A stretch of DNA of 64,000 bases from JBKHYJ01 sp046565505 (GTDB taxonomy: Bacteria > Acidobacteriota > Blastocatellia > UBA7656): the NCBI GenBank assembly GCA_046565505.1, contig JBKHYJ010000107.1, forward strand, positions 1 to 64,000. Direction: 5' to 3'. Shown piece after piece: positions 26,635-34,586 of this stretch. The notes below the pieces were generated by a model. The model searched no databases. It saw only the letters and a list, made by a program, of their open reading frames with translations, and was not told the origin of the DNA. The translations under genes and the position numbers were made by a program. Within the stretch, counting starts at the first letter, position 1. The number at the start of each line of letters is the position of its first letter.

Positions 26635-26930
26635 CGCAGTGCCACTCCTATCAGCAGCGCGACGGTGAAGGCGACCGCGTCCTCGGTGAAGGCGGCGGGG
26701 CGGCCGCTGCCTAACGCGGCGGCGAGTTCCGCGCGGATTGCGCGCCCGCCGAGGTTAAGCCAGCCGAGGTAAGCCGCCCAGGCGACCGCGGGCTCTATGC
26801 CTTGTTCCGCTAAAGCCCGAGCTTTTTCTTCAGAGCGCGTCAGAGCAACTATGGCGTGTCCTTTGGCAAGCAATTCCGCCGTCAGCGGCCGGCCGATGGC
26901 TCCCGTTCCTCCCGCAACAAAGATCTTCAC
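26631..26930 (-). pseudogene. Chimeric frame: NAD(P)-epimerase N terminus joined to a membrane-protein tail
   Basis: The 99-residue frame starts at GTG (26930) with AGGAGG seven bases before it. The first half is a clean Rossmann start, KIFVAGGTGAIGRPLTAELL and ALTRSEEKARALAEQGIEP. At about residue 50 it changes to RAIRAELAAALGSGRPAAFT and EDAVAFTVALLIGVAL, which resembles the tail of DUF4126-like membrane proteins (tentative). A normal epimerase would be about 300 residues. The deletion fusion has placed promoter copy b and a strong ribosome site in front of the disulfide oxidoreductase, to which the frame is coupled by ATGA. Confidence 0.62.
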
Positions 26931-27037
26931 CGGTGAGCCTCCTGTCCGCAATGCAATTGTTGAAAAGCACTTCTTGCTACTTCCGCGCCCTCTTTATCTA
27001 CTAACCGTCAGCTCTTTCGCCGCTCCTGCGACTTCAG

Positions 27038-27095
27038 ACTATGAGCTATCCGAGCAAGCAACACATCACGAAATCGGATGGTTTTTCGCTACCAC
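27038..27095 (-). promoter_or_regulatory. Accessory-island promoter element, copy b
   Basis: GTGGTA (27095-27090), 18 bases, TCGTGATGT (27071-27063), 19 bases, CATAGT (27043-27038) on the minus strand. The inner part reads GCGAAAAACCATCCG. It lies 107 bases before the GTG of the epimerase-like frame. The leader between -10 and start is conserved with that of copy c over about 90 bases, including CGGTTAGTAGA and TGCTTTTCAACAAT. Confidence 0.72.
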
Positions 27096-27182
27096 TTTCA
27101 GGAGCATTGGGGCGTCCCCATATCGAGTTACCGCGGTTGCCGCGCCGTCACCCCGGTTGCGCGCAATGGCATATGCAGACAC

Positions 27183-28100
27183 TCAGGCCACTTTTGCCGG
27201 CGCGGTGAATGTCGCCGCATTCTTCCTGACGAACTCCCGCACGCTCAGCGGCCCTTTCCCCGTTAGCCTGAGCACGTCCTCAGACATACGGTCGTAGCGT
27301 CCCGCCCGGTGCAGATCGGCCATCGTCGCGAGGTGGCTCACCAGGTGAGCCGGCAGCCCACGCTCTAGCAGCCCGTCACGCCACGGCCCGACAGGGATGT
27401 CCTCATAGGTGATGGTGCGGCCGAGCGCCTCCGAATACTCCTGCGCATAGAAATGCATGTCCTCGGACCGCGGGCCGGTCAGGTGATAGACCTTGCCGAT
27501 GTGCGGCTGCGGGTCGGCGAGCAGCGCGGCGATTACACGCGCGACGTCTTCCGCTGCCACGGGCGAAGTCTTGCCCTCGCCGAACGGCAGTCTGATCTGA
27601 TTTGATTCCCTGACCGAATCCGAAGTGAAGATCAGGAAGAAGCCTTCGAGAAATACTGTCGGCCGCACGTGCACGACCGGGAGGCCGGACCAGTTCAGCG
27701 CCTGCTCGGCCAGCCAGTGCAGCTTGTGCTGCGGGCTAGCGGTGGTCTCGGTAATGCTCATCTGCGAGAGCGTCATCTGCGACATGTTGACGAACGCCTT
27801 CACGCCGTGATGCTTCGCCACCGCCGCCGCGTTGACCGTCGCGGCCAGGTAGTCATCCGAAACCGACATGCCGAAGTAGATCGTCTCGCAGCCGCCAATC
27901 ACCCTGTGCATCGAGTCGAGGTCGAGCAGGTTGCCGAATACGACCTCCGCGCCCAGATCGCGCAACGTCTGGGCGCGTTCGTCTTCACTGCGCACCATCG
28001 CGCGCACCGCTTTGCCTTGCTCCAACAGCAGTTCGGTAACCTTGCGCCCCACCGCGCCGACGCGCCCTGCCGCGCCTGTGACCAGAATGGGATTAGCCAT
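27183..28100 (-). CDS. NmrA/SDR-like NAD(P)-binding protein
   Basis: The 305-residue atypical SDR has the NmrA-type nucleotide motif ILVTGAAGRVGAVGRKVTEL at the N terminus, RAMVRSEDER after the second strand, and no catalytic Tyr-x3-Lys in the usual place. Such proteins act as redox sensors or NAD(P)-dependent reductases (for example quinone reductases of the QorB type). The ATG at 28100 has GGGAGGAAAGAAC before it. It follows the peroxiredoxin-like gene by 40 bases, making a two-gene unit. Confidence 0.85.
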   Translation of the reverse strand: MANPILVTGAAGRVGAVGRKVTELLLEQGKAVRAMVRSEDERAQTLRDLGAEVVFGNLLDLDSMHRVIGGCETIYFGMSVSDDYLAATVNAAAVAKHHGVKAFVNMSQMTLSQMSITETTASPQHKLHWLAEQALNWSGLPVVHVRPTVFLEGFFLIFTSDSVRESNQIRLPFGEGKTSPVAAEDVARVIAALLADPQPHIGKVYHLTGPRSEDMHFYAQEYSEALGRTITYEDIPVGPWRDGLLERGLPAHLVSHLATMADLHRAGRYDRMSEDVLRLTGKGPLSVREFVRKNAATFTAPAKVA

Positions 28101-28140
28101 GTTCTTTCCTCCCGCTCCCTTGATCGTGATGACCCCGTCC

Positions 28141-28737
28141 CTAGTCCTGTTCGCCGAGGGTCTGGGCGTACGTTTTGCCATACGGGTAGAAGAGTTCCTT
28201 GCGGCCTTGCTCCCATGCGGCTTTGAGTTCAGGCGTTGTGATGTCCCAGTCCGGCCGGCATTTCCTGATAACGGCCCGCAGATCCTGGCGGAGCTCTTCT
28301 ATCGTGGGCCGCCCGAAGAACCAGTAGCCCATGTAGACCTTATAAATGACCAGACCGGGCTCTAGGACAATCGTGTGCGGGATCATGGGATTGTGGAGGG
28401 GGTCGGTGTATTCGGCGATGTCGAGGTCTTTTTGGACCCTGCGTCCCGCGTCAGAGAGGAAAGGCCAGTGGGCGCCGACCCCGCTGCGGTATTCATTCGT
28501 CTCGGTGATGTTGTCTGTGCTAATCGTGACCAGCCGGCAATAGCCGACCTCGATCTCACGATGGAGTTGAACAAGTCCTCCCGCCTGCCGGCGGTCCTTG
28601 GGGCAGTACCCTCCGCGGCTGAGGACCAGAACCATTGGATGTTGCCCTTGCAGTTCGGAGAGCTTGCGGCGTTTCGCGGTGTGATCGGGAAGCTCGAAGT
28701 CGGGGAAGAGGGCCCCCGGAACAATGTCAGCTCGCAT
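28141..28737 (-). CDS. Peroxiredoxin-like (AhpC/TSA, redoxin) family protein
   Basis: The 198-residue thioredoxin-fold protein starts MRADIVPGALFPDFELPDHT, typical of AhpC/TSA redoxins. Its only active-site-like cysteine is in VLVLSRGGYCPKDRRQ, where peroxiredoxins have PxxxTxxC. The threonine and proline of that motif are changed, so peroxidase activity is uncertain. The ATG at 28737 (AGGAAAGGTGG upstream) is preferred to a longer frame. No copy of the island promoter element was found upstream. It is probably cotranscribed with the NmrA-like gene. Confidence 0.83.
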   Translation of the reverse strand: MRADIVPGALFPDFELPDHTAKRRKLSELQGQHPMVLVLSRGGYCPKDRRQAGGLVQLHREIEVGYCRLVTISTDNITETNEYRSGVGAHWPFLSDAGRRVQKDLDIAEYTDPLHNPMIPHTIVLEPGLVIYKVYMGYWFFGRPTIEELRQDLRAVIRKCRPDWDITTPELKAAWEQGRKELFYPYGKTYAQTLGEQD

Positions 28738-28896
28738 GTGAAAACCACCTTTCCTGTTTGAACCTGACAACCTTAAACGGGATGAGCCCACAAGCCCTCG
28801 CATCAGGGCGGCGGTCTCATCTGCCGCCGTGTCAACGCGGAATGGCCGAAGTCAAGAACGTGAACTTGAGCATTCGGCACATTCCGGCGACAGGCT

Positions 28897-29931
28897 TTAC
28901 ATCGTCAGAACGACGCGGAACTGTGCGTCGCCGCTCATCATCCGCGCGTAAGCCTCCGCCGCTTTTTCGAGCGGATAGGTTTCAATCATTGGTCGCACGC
29001 CGGTCAGTTCGGCGAAGCGCAGCGTGTCCTCCGAATCCATCGGCGTCCCCGAAGCCCAGCCTTGAATCGTTCGGCTCCCGCCGATGAGCTGTATCGGCGT
29101 GACCTCGATGGGATCAAAAGCCGCACCCACCACAAGGAGCTTGCCGTGAGGCCCCAGGCCGTCGATCAGCTCGGACATCGCTTTCGAGCTCGGGGCCGTC
29201 GCCAGAATCACCCGCGCCCCGCCTAGCCTTTGCAATTCTTCGGCCGCGTCAGTCGCTCTGCTATCGACGTACACGCTCGCCCCGAGTCTCTTCGCGAGCG
29301 CTGCGTTTTCCGGCCCGCGGCCGATTGCCGCCACCTTGTAACCAAACTTGCTGGCGAACTGAATCCCGAGGTGACCCAGGCCGCCTATACCTTGCACCGC
29401 GACGAGGTCGCCGGGTGACGCACCGCTGTGCCGCAACGCGTTGAAGGTGGTAATGCCGGCGCAGAGCAGCGGGGCGGCCTCGGCGTCACTTAGAGTTTCC
29501 GGTATCGCCGCCAGAGCTTCAGCGGGAGCCACCATGTACTCCTGGTATCCGCCGTCGTAGCTGATGCCGGCGATTTTATGATTCCTGCAATTGCCAAAAT
29601 CTCCGCGCCGGCATGCGGCGCAGGTGCCGTCGTGGCCGCCGTGCCAGCCGACGCCGACGCGCTGCCCCATTGCCCACCCGGAAACACCAGCACCTACTTC
29701 GTCAATGACGCCCACGACTTCGTGTCCTGGCACGCGGGGGTACTGAATTCCGGGCCACGAGCCGTCTTTGGTGAGCGCGTCGCTGTGGCAGACGCCACAG
29801 GCCTGCACCTTGATGCGGACCTGCCCTGCGGCGGGCTGCGGGACCTCACGCTCGACTACCTGGAAATCGGCTCCCGGCGTGGGAACCTGCGCCGCCTTCA
29901 TTGGCGCTGATGCGACCTTTGTCGTTGCCAT
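28897..29931 (-). CDS. Zinc-dependent alcohol dehydrogenase (MDR family)
   Basis: The 344-residue medium-chain dehydrogenase has catalytic zinc ligands C48 (ACGVCHSD), H70-E71 (PGHEVVG) and C157 (PLLCAGITTF), and the cofactor motif GIGGLGHLGIQFASKFG. Of the four structural-zinc cysteines, three remain (C104, C107, C115) and the first is Asp101 in HDGTCAACRRGDFGNC. It oxidises alcohols or reduces aldehydes with NAD(P). Promoter copy c lies 104 bases upstream, and an AGGAGGATTT ribosome site precedes the ATG. Expression as a single gene or as the end of the island operon are both possible. Confidence 0.91.
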   Translation of the reverse strand: MATTKVASAPMKAAQVPTPGADFQVVEREVPQPAAGQVRIKVQACGVCHSDALTKDGSWPGIQYPRVPGHEVVGVIDEVGAGVSGWAMGQRVGVGWHGGHDGTCAACRRGDFGNCRNHKIAGISYDGGYQEYMVAPAEALAAIPETLSDAEAAPLLCAGITTFNALRHSGASPGDLVAVQGIGGLGHLGIQFASKFGYKVAAIGRGPENAALAKRLGASVYVDSRATDAAEELQRLGGARVILATAPSSKAMSELIDGLGPHGKLLVVGAAFDPIEVTPIQLIGGSRTIQGWASGTPMDSEDTLRFAELTGVRPMIETYPLEKAAEAYARMMSGDAQFRVVLTM

Positions 29932-30035
29932 AAATCCTCCTGTGAGTTTTTAGCCATTGTTGAAAAGCAGTTATTGCTGCCTTCCTGCCATTTTTCTACT
30001 AACCGCCTGCTCTTTCACCGTTTCTCCGGGCCCTG

Positions 30036-30093
30036 ACTATGAACCTCCAGAGCAAGGAATACATCCCGGAACCGAGTGTTTTTCGGCTACCAC
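30036..30093 (-). promoter_or_regulatory. Accessory-island promoter element, copy c
   Basis: GTGGTA (30093-30088), 18 bases, CGGGATGT-type box matching TCGTGATGT with two changes (30069-30061), 19 bases, CATAGT (30041-30036), on the minus strand. It drives the alcohol dehydrogenase gene 104 bases away. Upstream of the GTGGTA box it is homologous to copy d for a further 50 bases or more. Confidence 0.7.
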
Positions 30094-30150
30094 TTCTGAC
30101 AGCCTACGAGATACCTCTTTCGTAGCAGGCGAGAATGACGCGGCTCTTTA
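30061..30150 (-). repeat. Ninety-base repeat unit shared with 35796-35886
   Basis: The unit covers the element boxes and the sequence upstream of them, including CAGCCTACGAGATACCTC and CGAGAATGAC. The partner at 35796-35886 is roughly 80 percent identical by eye. The DUF302 frame ends inside this unit with the residues RVILACYERGIS. The partner unit encodes RPVILAYHERGIS in the same orientation, so in both places a truncated gene runs into the same repeat. Confidence 0.65.
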
Positions 30151-30490
30151 TTGGTGCGTATGATGCCGCGTCGGGAACGGCCTTCGCCATCTGCCTCATG
30201 ATGAGCGGATTCCCGATGACGAGGCGGAGGAGCTGAGGCCCTTGTCCGCCTCGTTCCTTACTCAGGACTTCGCCGGCGTCAAACCGGGCGAACGCCATCA
30301 GGTCGGACGGTCCGACCGCGCCTCGAACCACTTCTTCCAGATGGGCAACGGTTGTTGCCGAGGCGACCGCGCTGTGGAAGGCCCTCATATTCGGATGGCC
30401 TATGGTCGCCGTAAGCCTTCGCACGACCTCCTCGAACGGCCCCGACGAGACGACGCTGACTCTTCGGACCGGGTCTTCTACCGCCGGCAT
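30104..30490 (-). pseudogene. DUF302-type protein truncated at the promoter repeat
   Basis: The ATG at 30490 (AGGAGCGAGAA before it) opens VEDPVRRVSVVSSGPFEEVV and continues VGPSDLMAFARFDAGEVLSK and LRLVIGNPLIMRQMAKAVPD, a good DUF302-like domain, up to DAASYAPI at residue 114. The expected continuation of strand, loop and C-terminal helix is replaced by KSRVILACYERGIS, encoded by the repeat unit at 30061-30150. The frame is open and may still be translated as a 128-residue protein. The DUF302 fold binds small ligands in unknown pathways. It follows the nitrilase gene by 23 bases. Confidence 0.75.
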
Positions 30491-30513
30491 TTCTCTCGCT
30501 CCTGCTTCTACGG

Positions 30514-31506
30514 TCAGGCGACCGTGGTGAGAAGGTCCTCCGAGCCTTGCTCGGCGGCCGACCCGTAGCCCGCTGCGCGGTCGTGGACGTGCGCGGCGGG
30601 GGTGCGGTCGATTAGGAGACTGAGCAACTCGGGCCGGCTGTAGTGCCCGCGCGAGTCCATCGTAAGCTTGCGCTTGTCGATCAGCGTGAAATCGAGGTCC
30701 GCAATGACTGTACCTTCGCCTGAGCGGATAGGCTCGCCCAGCAGGGTTCCGTTGGGCGCCGCGATGGCGGTGAAGCAACCGCCGGAGAGCGGGCCGGCGC
30801 CGGAGCCCGTGTCCTTCATGATTTGCGCCTGCTGATCCGCGTCCAGCCAGGCCGTCGCGCAGACGACGAAGCACGCAGACTCCAGCGCGTGCTGCCGGAT
30901 GTTGGCCTCGGTCTGCTCGGAGAACAGGTCGCCGAAGATGGAGCCCGGGTACATCGCAGAGTGGATCTGCTCGCCGTCGGCCATCATCGCGTACCTCGCC
31001 AGAGGGTTGTAATGCTCCCAACACGCGAGCTGACCTATGCGGCCGACCTTGCTGTCGACTGCCCGCAGGCCGGAGCCGTCGCCTTGGCCCCAGATCATGC
31101 GCTCGTGATAGGTGGGCGTGATTTTGCGGCGGCGCTGAATCAGGGTGCCGTCGGCATCAAAGAGAAGCTGGGTGTTGTACAGGGATCCGCCGTCGCGCTC
31201 GTTCACGCCGATGGACACGACGACTCCCGCCTGCCTGGCGGCTTCGCCGATGGCGTCCGTGGCGGGGGACGGTACGGTAACCGCCTGGTCGAGCAGCCTC
31301 CACTGCTCGGGGCCGGCGATGTTTTGGAAAGGGGGCTGGACGTACGAAAAGTACGGGTAGTATGGCACAACGGTCTCCGGGAACGTGGCGAACTGCACCC
31401 CCTGTCGGCCCAGTTCGTGTATCTTCCGAACGACCTTATCGACCGTCCCCTCGCGGCTATACAGTACGGGGCTCAGTTGGACCCCCGCGGCTTTAACGAC
31501 TCTCAT
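30514..31506 (-). CDS. Nitrilase-family carbon-nitrogen hydrolase
   Basis: The 330-residue enzyme shows the catalytic triad of the nitrilase superfamily: E44 in FATFPETVVPYYP, K128 in RRRKITPTYHERMIWGQGDG, and C162 in GQLACWEHYNPLARYA. The CWEHYNPL surrounding and MIWGQGDG are typical of branch 1 true nitrilases, which turn nitriles into carboxylic acids and ammonia. The enzyme is cytosolic. It is encoded between the VOC protein gene and the truncated DUF302 gene on one strand. The usual Nit1C partner genes (radical SAM, GNAT, AIR synthase-like) are not present. Confidence 0.9.
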   Translation of the reverse strand: MRVVKAAGVQLSPVLYSREGTVDKVVRKIHELGRQGVQFATFPETVVPYYPYFSYVQPPFQNIAGPEQWRLLDQAVTVPSPATDAIGEAARQAGVVVSIGVNERDGGSLYNTQLLFDADGTLIQRRRKITPTYHERMIWGQGDGSGLRAVDSKVGRIGQLACWEHYNPLARYAMMADGEQIHSAMYPGSIFGDLFSEQTEANIRQHALESACFVVCATAWLDADQQAQIMKDTGSGAGPLSGGCFTAIAAPNGTLLGEPIRSGEGTVIADLDFTLIDKRKLTMDSRGHYSRPELLSLLIDRTPAAHVHDRAAGYGSAAEQGSEDLLTTVA

Positions 31507-31659
31507 TGCAACCTCCCTGGCTAGTGACTACGGCCTTAAAGTGAATCGGTCTTCGAGTGGTTCTCTTCGGGCGCATAAAACCAGAGGCGTGATGGTTCCG
31601 GTGGCCATGATTTCCTCTGGCTGCCGGCATGCCCGGCGGGCGCGGCCACTCGAACGGCC

Positions 31660-32382
31660 TCATCGGGGAAGGACATGAAGGGCCTCCTCCATGTAGCGGT
31701 CGGCTGCGGCCGCCGCCTCCTCCTGACTGCTCCCCTGCTGACGGGCGCTCAGGTAAGGCGCGTACCACTCCCACCAGTCGTGCTCCGTGTGCGCCTTCTC
31801 GTACTGGTCGTGGCGCTCCGCCGTCTCGCGCAGGAGCGCCGCAAGGGTTGCCGCGTCCGTGGCTCGTGCCGGCGCCTGCTCCCACTCGCGGCCAGGTAGC
31901 CGCGTCTTGACCTCCTGTAGCAGCCAGCCGTTCCCGTCCGGGTCCTCGAACGAGGCGAACGAGTAGTAGGTACGACCTTGTGGGTCGCGGCCGCCGACAC
32001 GCGGGCTCTCGCCGGTGTTGTTGAAGGGGCCTCCGGCGTAGTGGAAGACCTCGCTCACGCCCACGCCGCGGGCGATCAAGCCCTCGCGGGCGGCGTCGAT
32101 GTCATCTACGGCGAGGACCAGGCTGTCGGTCATGCCGGGCCGGGCCGACCTGATCCCCTTGCCGAAGATGATCGAGGCTTGCGAGTTGTGCGGCGTCATC
32201 TGCACGATGCGGAAGTCGTCGCCCGCCGCGAAGTCGCCGTCGAATCGCCAACCTAGATTTTGGTAGAACGCCTTCGCTCGGTCGATGTCGGTGACGCCGA
32301 TCATCACGACTTCGAGCTTCATGTCGGCCGGTTTGGCTCCCGGCGTCGCCTCATTGTTTGTTTTCAACTCAACACTGGTCAT
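31660..32382 (-). CDS. VOC (glyoxalase/bleomycin resistance) family protein with C-terminal helical extension
   Basis: The 240-residue protein has one VOC module (about 20-160), with KLEVVMIGVTDIDRAKAFYQ and FRIVQMTPHNSQASIIFGKG, FEDPDGNGWLLQEVKTRLPG and a metal-ligand-like His and Glu. An 80-residue acidic helical tail ends YMEEALHVLPR. Substrate unknown. The ATG at 32382 has GGAAGGAGATTTACG. A close homologue survives only as a fragment at about 15010-15160, inside the UBP chimera. Confidence 0.87.
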   Translation of the reverse strand: MTSVELKTNNEATPGAKPADMKLEVVMIGVTDIDRAKAFYQNLGWRFDGDFAAGDDFRIVQMTPHNSQASIIFGKGIRSARPGMTDSLVLAVDDIDAAREGLIARGVGVSEVFHYAGGPFNNTGESPRVGGRDPQGRTYYSFASFEDPDGNGWLLQEVKTRLPGREWEQAPARATDAATLAALLRETAERHDQYEKAHTEHDWWEWYAPYLSARQQGSSQEEAAAAADRYMEEALHVLPR

Positions 32383-32567
32383 CGTAAATCTCCTTCCGTT
32401 TGGTGGAGTCCTTACAGACTCCGCTTCCGTATGTGTAGGCGCCTTGCCGTCGCCTCCGATCACCTCACCCGGCGCTCACTCGGCCGGTGTAAGGAGCGCT
32501 TTTTCCTTTTCGACGATGTACGTTGCATGCGCCGCCCCGTCGATCTGCCGTAAAGCCTCCGCGGCCC

Positions 32568-33080
32568 TCAACGGCGGAGAGAGAGAGACGCCCCTTTTGG
32601 TATTGTGAACGTCACCGTCTTGGACTGCCCGGGGAAGGGCTCGTGGTTGGCGTTCACCAATTCGAGCCGCACCTTATGGGGGCCCTCCGACAATCCAGCT
32701 ATGTCGACCGTATTGACGCCACTCGGGTCCGCCCACCACCAGCCCACATCGTCCACGTGTACGTGCAGATGCCCGACGCGCGGGGACAGGTTGACGGCGC
32801 CCTTCCCGAACACCGGCACGACTTGCAGATTCTCCACTCTCCACTGGATCCAGACGATGCCCTGGGCCAGCCCCTCGGGAAGCGGTTCGTCCACGATCAG
32901 CTTGGGTGGAGGCTCGTTCTCGGTTTCGACGTACGGCGAGATGCCGCGAACCTCCTTCGCGCTCTTAGGGGCGTTCAGGGGGGCGGGCTTCACTTCGGTG
33001 CGTGTAGATGTTTGGGCCCAAGCGGCGACGACGCCCGTCACCATTACGACTGCAACCAGCAATAGAACTATCCGCCTCAT
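32568..33080 (-). CDS. DUF6130 family secreted protein
   Basis: The 170-residue product has a cleavable signal peptide (RIVLLLVAVVMVTGVVAAWA) and a single beta-sandwich-like domain with VGHLHVHVDDVGWWWADPSG and SEGPHKVRLELVNANHEPFP. This is the HVHVDD/GPHKVRLEL pattern of DUF6130 proteins, which are secreted and of unknown role. It sits between the epoxide hydrolase and VOC genes on the same strand with gaps of 100 and 185 bases. Confidence 0.8.
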   Translation of the reverse strand: MRRIVLLLVAVVMVTGVVAAWAQTSTRTEVKPAPLNAPKSAKEVRGISPYVETENEPPPKLIVDEPLPEGLAQGIVWIQWRVENLQVVPVFGKGAVNLSPRVGHLHVHVDDVGWWWADPSGVNTVDIAGLSEGPHKVRLELVNANHEPFPGQSKTVTFTIPKGASLSLRR

Positions 33081-33179
33081 AACGTGTCTCCTTTCAATGT
33101 GTCATTCAACCAATTGTCGGGCAATCCGATTCAATCAGATACCGACATACCCGCTCCCGCTCTGGCGGGAAGCCACGAA

Positions 33180-34562
33180 CTAGCGAAGGGATTTGAACGC
33201 CGCACGCAGCTCAGCCGCGAACAGTTCCGGGTACTCCCACGCCGCGAAGTGGCCGCCCCGGTCGGCCTCGTGGAAGTAGATCAGTTTGCGAAAGGCGCGT
33301 CGCGCCCATGTCTCCGGGGCTCGATAGACCTCGTTCGGAAAGACCGAGATGGCTACCGGGACCGAGACCTCTTCGGTCTTCTGCGCGGCCGCACTAATGA
33401 GGGCTCGTTCACGGTTCTCCCAGTACAGCCGCGCCGATGAGGCCGCACTGTTCGTCACCCAGTACAGGGTGAAGTTGTCCAGCACGTCGTCCACCGTCGG
33501 CGACTGTTCGGGATCCTTGCCATAGGTCCACTTTGCGAACCCCGGGTGCACGAGCATCCACCCGGCGAGCCCGGCCGGGGAGTCCGTAAGACCGTAGCCG
33601 ACGGCCTGTGGGCGCGCGCCCATCATCGCTACGTAGGCCAAATTCTGGTTCCTGGCGGACATTCTCAGGGCGTCGAATACCGCGCGTTCCCGCTCGGAGA
33701 GCCCCGCCGGCGCGGGCCCGCCGCCGGCGAGCGCCGCCGCCACTTCGGGTGGTAGCGTTGCCGGCAGGTTGGTGTGGATGCCGAGCAATCCTGCCGGGGC
33801 CTGCCGTCCCATCGCCTGGACCACGCCCGCCCCCCAATCTCCGCCCTGCGCGAAGTAGCGCGTGTACCCCAGCCGCTTCATGAGTACGTCCCAGGCACGG
33901 GCTATACGCTCCGACCCCCATCCCACCTCGGTCGGTTGTGCCGAGAAGCCGTAGCCCGGCAGGGACGGGATGACGACGTCAAAGGCGTCCTCGGCGCTGC
34001 CTCCGTGCGCAGTCGGGTCCGTGAGAGGGCCGATGAGCTTGAGCTGCTCGATGACAGACCCCGGCCAGCCGTGCGTGATGATCACCGGGAGCGCATTCTT
34101 GTGACGGGAACGGACGTGGATGAAGTGAATGTCAACTCCGTCTATAGTGGTCACAAACTGCGGCAGGGCATTCAGCCTCGCTTCCGCCTTACGCCAGTCG
34201 TAGCCGCTGCCCCAGTACCGAACCAGCTCCTGTAGCCTGGCCAACTGCACGCCCTGCGACTGATCGGCGACCGTTTCCTTGTCGGGCCACCGCGTGGCAG
34301 CAATGCGCCGGCGGAGGTCGTCGAGCGCCTCTTGCGGCACGTTGACGCGGAACGGGCGGATCGCGCCGTCTTCGACTGTCCCCACCGCGGCGATCTTCTG
34401 AGGCTGCGCACTGCCCCGGGCTGATTGCTGTGCGAGCATGGCAGCGGACGATGGCATAGACACCGTTGCCGCAAAGAGCGCGACGAGCAGTCGCGAGAAC
34501 GGGCCGGGGGGGCGCGTGGCGCGGGCTTTAATTGTCTGCAATACTTTTTTGAATTCGATCAT
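33180..34562 (-). CDS. Secreted epoxide hydrolase-family alpha/beta hydrolase
   Basis: The 460-residue protein has a signal segment (about 20-47), the N-terminal EHN domain (IRPFRVNVPQEALDDLRRRI, 68-90) and an alpha/beta hydrolase core. The oxyanion motif HGWPGS lies at 164-169, nucleophile D242 in QGGDWGAG, and the likely base H438 in DRGGHFAAWEYPEL. This set is that of microsomal-type epoxide hydrolases, which open epoxides with water. The signal suggests a periplasmic location. It follows the second hydrolase gene by 24 bases and is probably cotranscribed from promoter copy d. Confidence 0.9.
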   Translation of the reverse strand: MIEFKKVLQTIKARATRPPGPFSRLLVALFAATVSMPSSAAMLAQQSARGSAQPQKIAAVGTVEDGAIRPFRVNVPQEALDDLRRRIAATRWPDKETVADQSQGVQLARLQELVRYWGSGYDWRKAEARLNALPQFVTTIDGVDIHFIHVRSRHKNALPVIITHGWPGSVIEQLKLIGPLTDPTAHGGSAEDAFDVVIPSLPGYGFSAQPTEVGWGSERIARAWDVLMKRLGYTRYFAQGGDWGAGVVQAMGRQAPAGLLGIHTNLPATLPPEVAAALAGGGPAPAGLSERERAVFDALRMSARNQNLAYVAMMGARPQAVGYGLTDSPAGLAGWMLVHPGFAKWTYGKDPEQSPTVDDVLDNFTLYWVTNSAASSARLYWENRERALISAAAQKTEEVSVPVAISVFPNEVYRAPETWARRAFRKLIYFHEADRGGHFAAWEYPELFAAELRAAFKSLR

Positions 34563-34586
34563 GATGCCTTCTCCCTGCTGAAAGAA

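Noticed and set aside
25687..26772. Plus-strand open frame of 361 codons opposite the disulfide oxidoreductase
   Set aside because: The minus strand carries an unmistakable class I flavoprotein with redox cysteines. The antisense frame has no recognisable motif or ribosome site.
30514..31506. Nit1C conserved nitrilase gene cluster
   Set aside because: The enzyme is a true branch 1 nitrilase, but the characteristic partner genes of Nit1C are absent.
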